A DNA stretch of 64,000 nt from Ipomoea triloba (lineage: Eukaryota > Streptophyta > Magnoliopsida > Solanales > Convolvulaceae): assembly GCF_003576645.1 (NCBI RefSeq), contig NC_044917.1:13467192-13531191 (forward strand), written 5' to 3'. Below are positions 57,476-64,000 of this stretch, piece after piece (positions within the stretch are counted from its first letter, which is position 1; every line of letters begins with the position of its first letter). The translations under genes and the position numbers were made by a program. Under the pieces are notes generated by a model. That model saw nothing but the letters and a program-made list of their open reading frames with translations, had not been told where the DNA came from and searched no databases.

Positions 57476-57657
57476 CTCTAGTTTAAAGGAAAAAGAAAAA
57501 CTTTAGAATAAAAAAGCTCAAAGAAAAAAGAAACCCTATAGAAGCCGATATAGAAGGCAAAGTTGAGTTACTGTACACAATAAGGCTGAGGGATTTTGCA
57601 TTGCGTTGGCTTTGTGCTCAGTTGTCGTCCGTCCACCCGAAATTTGATCGAGAGAAA

Positions 57658-59204
57658 ATGAGCGGAACAGCGAAGAAAGTTGCCGACGTTACGTTCAAGG
57701 CCGGCCGGACAATCGATTGGGAAGGAATGTCGAGGCTTCTCGTCTCCGATGAGGCTCGGAAGGAGTTCGCTTCCCTCCGCCGCGCCTTTGACGAGGTCAA
57801 TTCCCAGCTTCAGACCAAGTTTAGCCAGGTCCCTCTTCAATCTCTCTCTCTCTATGTGACTTTACAAATATGTGGATCTAGTGCTTGATTTCGGATTGCT
57901 ATTGATTGATGTGGCTGATGGATCTCTTTGATGTTTTCGGAGATTAATCTTTTCATTTCTCCGTATTTGTTATTTCAAAGTTTTATGAAACTATTGATAG
58001 AAAGCGTTATTTGTGTGAATTTTTACTGTTTTCCGTGGAGACCTGGTAAATCATTCCATACTCCATATTAGTATTTAAAAAAAAAAAATAAAATAAAATG
58101 GAATTATGTTATCTGTCATGTATTTTAGAAATTTGTTGTGGATGACAATAGTTTTATGTTTGAACTACTTTTCTGAATTTACATTGTAGTGAGTTATTGG
58201 AAGGGAGAATGAAATTTTTGTTTCAGGAGCTTGTCACTGTTGTAAGATGATGAACGATCAGTAGACCACACAGGAGATGAGTTTTAGATTTTGCACCTTC
58301 AATATGTCCATTTTCTTCCTTAATTGATGGGTTTGGTTTTCTAATGCTTAGTATATTGCACAGTTTAACGAGTTAAACCAAACCTGATTGATTTCCTGAT
58401 GGCTTTCTTTGTTCAAGGCAGTAGAAAGAATGTAAATGTGATATTATAATGTTTACATTTACTTTAGGAAATTTTAAACTTATGCAAATATGATATTTGT
58501 TAATTCTCACAGGAACCTGAACCAATAGATTGGGAATATTACAGAAAAGGACTTGGTTCTCGCTTGGTGGATATGTACAAGCAGGCATATGAGAGTATGT
58601 AGTATTTTCACTTACCATTTTTCTTCATTGATTGCATAGCAACTGGATGAATTTCTGGATTTCTGTGACCTAGGCTAGTAAAATTGCACTTCTTTACCAA
58701 TCTTAAAAATAAACTAAGGCTTCACCTTTTTTAGGTAATAAGTATCTTCATGGGTTAGTTTTATAATTTTTTTTTTTTTTGCGATATTTATGATGAATCA
58801 AAACACTATTTGGAAGGTGTTCTCCTCCTCCTGCCTCCTGTCAATCATTATTGCATGGACCATGGTCCACACAGCTGTGTGGACCAAAAATAAAAAGTAC
58901 ATTATTTTTGTACTGTAGGTACATTATTTTAGGGTACATTATTTTTGTACTGAAGGTACATTATTTGATATATACTATCAAATAATGTACCTACAGTACA
59001 AAAATAATGTACCTTCAGTACAAAAACAATGTACTTTTTGTTTTTGGTCTACATAGCTGTGTGGACCATGGTCCATGCAATAATTTGCCGCCTCTTGTGG
59101 TCTGGTGGGAATGGAATTATATAATGTTCCCATGTGCAAAAGAATTACATCCACATGACAAAAATTATGAATTACATCCATAATATTCCTACGGGTTTGT
59201 TTTA

Positions 59205-59237
<33 letters not shown>

Positions 59238-59411
59238 NNNNNNNNNNNNNNNNNNNNNNNNNNNNNNNNNNNNNNNNNNNNNNNNNNNNNNNNNNNNNNN
59301 NNNNNNNNNNNNNNNNNNNNNNNNNNNNNNNNNNNNNNNNNNNNNNNNNNNNNNNNNNNNNNNNNNNNNNNNNNNNNNNNNNNNNNNNNNNNNNNNNNNN
59401 NNNTTTTTTTT

Positions 59412-59444
<33 letters not shown>

Positions 59445-61430
59445 TGATTCCTATGGGTTTGTTTTACCTTTTTGTGATTTATGATGAATCAAAACGCTAT
59501 TTGGAAGGTGTTCTCCTCCTGCAGTGCTTCCTGTGGTCTGGTGGGAATGAAATTATGGAGAAATGACAAGAAATTGGGGGGTATTGACACATTTTGTCAT
59601 GTGGATGTAATTCTTTTGCACATGGGAACATTACCCAAGCAGAAATTGAATGTCTAGACCACTCCAACATAGTTGTATACTTGCTCTTGCACCAATCTGC
59701 CACAGTTGTGTTTAATATTCTATATACAATTTTTCTTGCTCCTGACTAGGATCAGTATATCTAGATAATGCCTTACTATGTTGCCTGGGGCCATAGGACT
59801 TAAATTTCCTGGATGGTAATGAACAAATTGGAAGACCTATTCCTCTGCCTCTTAATTTTGGTCTGCCTGTTAACAGCTGTTTATTTTCGTTTAACCTTGC
59901 GATACTTCTTTTATCTGTAAATTTGTTACTTAATTTTATACAAATTGTTCTTATGCAGGTATTGAAATCCCTAAATATGTGGACACTGTCACTCCCCAAT
60001 ATAAGCCCAAGTTTGATGCCCTGGTAAGATGATTATTGATATTTGACTGAGATTCATGTTTTGATGATTACTACTGTTGTCATCCCCTTTTGGAGTAATA
60101 CTAATTACTAAGTAATGAGAAATGTTTGCTTATTTAGAGACTGTTTGGTACTTAGGTAATTCCAGGGAATGTGTTTGTAGAGAACAACTTTATTCTGAAA
60201 ATTATTAAACATGTTTAGTGTTACCATGGAAATATAACAATTAAATTTCTTGGAAAGTTATTTCAAGCATTTGGTATGGTTAAATTTTCTAAGGAATTTT
60301 TCTTTAGTTTGAAATACACCCTTGCCACATGCAGGCAAACAAAAGAATTACTGTCACTAACTTATTATACTGACATAAGTATGCACTTGTGCTGATCTTC
60401 TTGTTGCATGGTGTGCCTCTAAAATTTCTTCTAAATGATTTTTTGAAACATCAATTTCTTTCCTTTCCCCCCTCGTAATTATTGGCTTTGTGAGATCAAC
60501 TTATGGTGATAGAAAAATAAGATACCTACAGATGAAGAATTCCAGTCCTGGGAGCCTTGTATTGGTACCAATGTACCATGCGACTGGTTGTGTGTCAATA
60601 ATCTTTAAAAAAAACCATAACATTTGAAAGCTTTGTTTTTGAGCTTGACTGTTACTGGTGTAACATTATTGTGTACGGAAGGTTATACAAATTTAGTGAA
60701 GTTTACCTGCTCCTTTAGTTTTAGGTTATCACAATTTGTATTTAGTGTTATTTATGAGATAGGTAAGTAATTGGGTAAATTCTTCATATTCCTAACTACC
60801 TAGGAAAAAGAATCCGCTCCCTAGGTCAAAGCCCGCGCCAAGCATGGGAATAACTTTCCCACATTTTCAATTGCCAGGAAAGTTTGAACTTTCCCGGCTA
60901 CCAAACGGCCTCTTAATGAAACTTGACAAGATTATTTTTTAATTCTAGAAATGAGTAAAGAAAACTCATTTTCTGTTCAATCTAAAAGCATACAAATGCT
61001 ATTTGCTAAGCAAAAGATTTTCAAGATATGAGCAGATGACCACAAAAACTACCTCCAAATATAATTATAATAGCAAGTTACCAAGAAGAGCATTAAAGTT
61101 GTGTTAACTAATAATCTAGTTGTCTTTGTTGTAGGTGGTAGAGCTGAAAGAAGCTGAGCAGAAATCTCTCAAGGAGTCTGAAAGACTAGAAAAAGAAATT
61201 GCAGATGTCCAAGAGTTGAAGGTGATGCAAATGTGCTTTTGGTGCTTCCATTCTTCCAAACCTGTCCCCTTTCCCCCCACTTCGTCTATGCATGTGGAGT
61301 GCTAATGTCTTTTTTTCTTGATTAACAGAAAAAACTCAGTACTATGACAGCAGAAGAATACTTTGCTAAGCATCCAGAGTTAAAGAAGAAGTTCGACGAT
61401 GAAATTCGTAATGATTACTGGGGTTACTAG
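57658..61430 (+). CDS. ATPQ: Mitochondrial ATP synthase subunit d
   Basis: Five exons, 57658-57828, 58513-58594, 59959-60023, 61135-61221 and 61329-61430, join in phase to 168 codons, the same length as I remember for the Arabidopsis protein. The start is MSGTAKKVADVTFKAGRTID; then DWEGMSRLLVSDEARKEFAS, EPEPIDWEYYRKGLGSRLV, IEIPKYVDTVTPQYKPKFD, a charged coiled-coil-like segment (LKEAEQKSLKESERLEKEI) and the end EIRNDYWGY. Subunit d is part of the peripheral stalk of the mitochondrial F1Fo ATP synthase, which holds the F1 head against rotation. The N-terminus has no classical cleavable presequence, as usual in this family. Intron 2 contains a GGACC-family MITE and the 166-N gap; intron 3 contains another MITE. 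Splice junctions are all GT-AG. Confidence 0.92.
58846..59090. mobile_element. GGACCATGGTCC-family MITE with internal GTACATTATTTT repeats
   Basis: The ends CAATCATTATTGCATGGACC and GGTCCATGCAATAATTTGCC are inverse, followed inward by CATGGTCCACACAGCTGTGTGG-like palindromes. The interior is repeats of GTACATTATTTTTGTACTG. Flanks GCCTCCTGT and GCCTCTTGT (8 of 9) suggest a 9-bp target duplication. The duplicated segment at 59510-59535 lacks the element and serves as a related empty site. Confidence 0.7.
59238..59403. other. Assembly gap of 166 N
   Basis: The unsequenced gap is flanked by long poly-T runs (about 59203-59237 and 59404-59443). It lies within intron 2 of ATP synthase d, so no coding sequence is affected. 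Confidence 0.98.
60128..60915. mobile_element. MITE in ATP synthase d intron 3
   Basis: The left TTTAGAGACTGTTTGGTACT and right GGCTACCAAACGGCCTCTTA ends are inverse, with matching inner words (AATTCCAGGGAATGTG / CCCACATTTTCAATTGCC in opposite sense). It is non-coding. Confidence 0.5.
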
Positions 61431-61744
61431 TCAACTTGATGTAGCTGCTTTATGGCCTTGGTGGACTTTAATTTGGTTCATCTTTGGTTTAGAAATAAAA
61501 GAGAACTAATTTGTTCCCCGTTCCATTTCACGGTTTGAGTTGAAGAATGCCAAATATATTAACATGTTTTTGAGGTGTCATTGCATACTTTCTCTTAAGC
61601 AACCAAATATTTTCCAGTTAAAAATGGAATATGCAGTTTTAACAGTTATCTTATTCTTGATTCATTAGATCATTTTGAGGTTCTTCCTTGCATAATATTA
61701 ACAGTTATCTTATTCTTCATTCATTAGACCATTTTAAGGAGAAT

Positions 61745-62005
61745 TTAGAGCATTCTTATCAATGGAGTTTTTGTAAGTGTGATTAGGAAAAAAAAAATGA
61801 GAGGAGAAAAAAAAAAACAAATAATATTTTAAAAACAAAAATAATAATAAAAAAAAGAAAAAAGTATGGTGGACGTGGTTGATGCGCCCGCAGTTGCGCA
61901 GACGCGAGATTTTCTTGGAGCTTGCAAAGTACCCTTTTACTGTTCCAATATATTGATTTTGCAGGCTGATCCCAAATCCTTCTCTCCATTTCTCTCCACT
62001 ATTCC
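61745..62005. mobile_element. GAGCAT-type MITE
   Basis: The left TTTAGAGCATTCTTATCAAT and right ACCTATTGATGTAGATGCT ends are approximately inverse. The core has GATGCGCCCGCAGTTGCGCA, the GC-rich palindrome common to this group. Confidence 0.45.
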
Positions 62006-62009
62006 AACC

Positions 62010-62945
62010 TATTGATGTAGATGCTATTACGGGGTGTAGGACTAGGACTAGGAGATTGAATTATGAAATGTTTGGTAAGCTTATTGCCCAATATAAAATT
62101 CTAGATATGAAATTAAGTTGTACACTGTTGTTGGGACCAAGTTTGTCTACTAAATCGTTGCAAACAATGCATGGATATTTGATTTCTGTAGCCATCTTGT
62201 CAAATATTAGAGTTTGGAAGTGGAAATGGACATTATATTTATATCTTAACACCACAAGGTGGTCGTGTCGAATGGAGTAGGTGTTTGTGAAATTCTCCCA
62301 CCCTTTACCTAAGCAATAAATTCGATTTTCACAATTACGGAGCAACTCAATTACGAAGTGATCTTAGTAGTGGGTTAGAGTGGTTTCTCCATCTAGAAAT
62401 AGGTTCTCTCCTTTCTCTCTAGATTTTCACAACTTTCTTGTTCTTTTTCCTTTACAGATCAGTTTTCTGTCGGCAACCTCTATTCATTCTAGTGAATTTT
62501 CTTGTGGTTTCTCTGGTGGAAACTTATCCAGTGAAAAATCAGATAGCGTGATAAATCTGGCCGGCAGTTCAACTCCCTGACTGCTATCTAGTTTCTTGTG
62601 AGCTTCTCACTTGGAGGGTCATTGGGCTGAAAATTTGACCGCATTCCAGCTAGCGATCGTTTGGGTTCGTGGACGAGGAGACAACAGTGACCACCAGTCC
62701 GCTACAACCTAGGCCTAAGAAGGATTCAACTACCAACGTTGGGCTGGAACACTGTCTGTATTCCAGCTAGGTAAGGGCCAGGAGCTTTCCATTTTTGCTG
62801 TTTTTTTTTTATTCTTCTGTGGGCTGAGTCTAGAATGACCCTTCCATGGCTGAGTCTAGTATGACCTTTATGGCTGAGTCTAGCAAGGCCGCTTCCTATT
62901 GCTCAACCCAACACCTGAATGCCAGAGAAGGGTGCTGTTGGTGGC
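62010..62945. other. Intergenic region, no supported gene
   Basis: The composition is more balanced than in the AT-rich belts, and a short tandem repeat (GGCTGAGTCTAG at 62822, 62850 and 62872) is present. Short frames lack gene-like support. It could be retroelement leader sequence, unassigned. Confidence 0.35.
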
Positions 62946-63412
62946 AAATTATACCGTGCACCACGTAGCTAAACGACGTAGTTTTGAGCATCGTAAATTA
63001 ATCGTCCGTTTTTTTTAGAAATCATGTTTCCCGTTTCGGCCGGTTTCTGTATTTATGTTAATATTCTGTGTATTCTAGGCAATCATTCTGTGTATTCTAG
63101 GTAACCGTTCTGTGTATTCTAAGCAACCGTTATGTGTATTCATGTTAGTAACACATGTTGTGATGTGTTTGTGCATTCGAATGTTTAGGAGGATGAGTTC
63201 TGTGTATTGTGTGTCAATATTCTGTGTATTCTGGGCAAACATTCTGTGTATTCTAGGCAAACATTCTGTGTATTCTAAATAATGATTATGTGTATTATAG
63301 ATAATGAATTCCCTGGAGTCATTCGCGTCCGCGTCCACTAACACCAAAACGACGTCATTTTACGTACGTGGTGCACATTGCTATGTGCACCAGTGGTGCA
63401 GGGTATAACGAT
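62946..63412. mobile_element. GGCAAATTATACC-family element with internal TTCTGTGTATTCTAGGCAA repeats
   Basis: The left end GGCAAATTATACCGTGCACC and the right end GTGCACCAGTGGTGCAGGGT then ATAACG are inverse. Just inside lie AAACGACGTAGTTTTG and AAAACGACGTCATTTT. The core (63063-63300) is a tandem array of about 21-bp units ATTCTGTGTATTCTAGGCAA. It has the same plan as 8530-9112 with an unrelated core repeat. Confidence 0.6.
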
Positions 63413-63429
63413 GGGCTGTTGGTGGCTTT

Positions 63430-64000
63430 TGGTAGGGATGAACAAAATATTAGTTAACTGATAACCGATAATTGAATCGACTGAAAAAATCAGTTATCGA
63501 TCGGTTACGGTTATCATTACTAAAATTTTTTTCAGTTTTTTCGATTATTTTGCGGTTGTTTGTAAAAAAATTACGGTTATCACTATCGAATCGATTGTTT
63601 GTAACAGCCTCTGATCTTGATAGCTACTGATTCATCATATAATGTAAAGGCTGTAAAAATAACTTTATTGGATTTGAGACTCTGAGCAGCTTACTTCAGG
63701 TCGACTGTTGCTTTCCATCTTTTTGTTATAGTCTCCTTCTTCGTTTTCTCCTATCAGCTGATTTTTTTTTTTTTTTTTTTTTTTTCTCCAAACAGCTTAG
63801 ATTAAGTTCTATCTATCTATTTTATAATCAGTTGAACATAAACTGAAAACTTTGGCCTTGACTAAAGACAAAACTGAGGTGTCTATAAAGTCCTAACACA
63901 ATGCATACATAATCAAAATCTAATAATACAACTATTCCTTAAAAAAAAAAACAGAGCTTATGCAATAACGTATAATGTCAAATGAAACTTTTGTAGAATT
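63430..64000. other. AT-rich end of window, no supported gene
   Basis: 63440-63610 has recurring CGGTTATC and ATCGATCGGTTACGG-type words, suggestive of another short repeat. The rest shows a poly-T run (63763-63785) and nothing else that I can support. Confidence 0.4.

Larger units (their letters stand above)
58775..59640. repeat. Duplicated intron segment around the N gap
   Basis: TTTATGATGAATCAAAACRC with GGAAGGTGTTCTCCTCCTGC at 58786-58840 recurs at 59474-59525, and GTGGTCTGGTGGGAATGRAA at 59096-59118 recurs at 59532-59555. In addition AATGTTCCCATGTGCAAAAG (59122) is the reverse complement of the text at about 59615-59635. The gap is bordered on both sides by poly-T. The region may contain an unresolved repeat, so the length of intron 2 is uncertain. 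Confidence 0.6.

Noticed and set aside
63075..63347. A 90-codon minus frame with YTECLPRIHRM repeats
   Set aside because: It is a by-product of the TTCTGTGTATTCTAGGCAA array.
62946..63412. Regularly spaced repeats suggesting a CRISPR-like array
   Set aside because: The units are contiguous and diverged, without unique spacers, and lie inside an inverted-repeat element in a plant genome.

Overview
This window is nuclear DNA from a flowering plant. It has multi-exon genes with GT-AG introns, a nuclear-encoded mitochondrial ATP synthase subunit d, a mitochondrial bL25-type ribosomal protein, plant-type transposons throughout and tRNA-derived SINEs. The style of the repeats suggests a eudicot, perhaps an asterid, but I cannot name the species. 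The sequence has single-N joins at 6541, 10446 and 14443 and a 166-N gap at 59238-59403. Several exact or staggered repeats sit at or near these joins and look like unmerged assembly overlaps rather than biology.

Layout. From 1 to about 17.3 kb there is no intact host gene. This part is a mosaic of long-inverted-repeat elements, small MITEs, SINEs and TA microsatellites. It includes a Pack-MULE-like element (3887-5620) with a 10-bp target duplication that carries the 5' part of a plant MAP kinase gene, and a 5'-truncated LINE 3' end with an RNase H domain (within 13.25-16.18 kb), repeated by apparent misassembly. From 17.9 to 26.7 kb, minus strand, lies a CCCH zinc-finger/RS-rich protein gene, reconstructed as six coding exons and 1375 codons. 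From 26.9 to 38.2 kb there is another transposon belt: an internally deleted hAT element with an 8-bp target duplication, Ty3/gypsy-like remnants, a TRIM-like mini LTR element and a decayed Ty1/copia element. From 38.3 to 47.2 kb, minus strand, lies a six-blade kelch-repeat protein gene with very regular one-exon-per-blade structure. Its large 3' intron, if the proposed last exon is real, holds a non-autonomous LTR element. From 47.7 to 49.8 kb is a 5'-truncated L1-like LINE with a 16-bp target duplication, about 520 bp upstream of the kelch start codon. From 50 to 53 kb there are LTR and MITE remnants. From 53.2 to 61.4 kb, plus strand, two genes for mitochondrial proteins lie head to tail: the bL25-like ribosomal protein (263 aa) and ATP synthase subunit d (168 aa). 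From 61.7 kb to the end there are further MITEs and no recognised gene.

Links between features. The region directly upstream of the bL25 gene is a duplicated copy of the promoter, leader and intron-1 start of the ATP synthase d gene. The coding body of exon 1 is missing and a possible new leader intron is present. A second recurring theme is a family of short inverted-repeat elements with GGCAAATTATAC-like tips and a central GGACCATGGTCC-like palindrome. Each copy carries a different internal tandem repeat, and one copy has a related empty site nearby.
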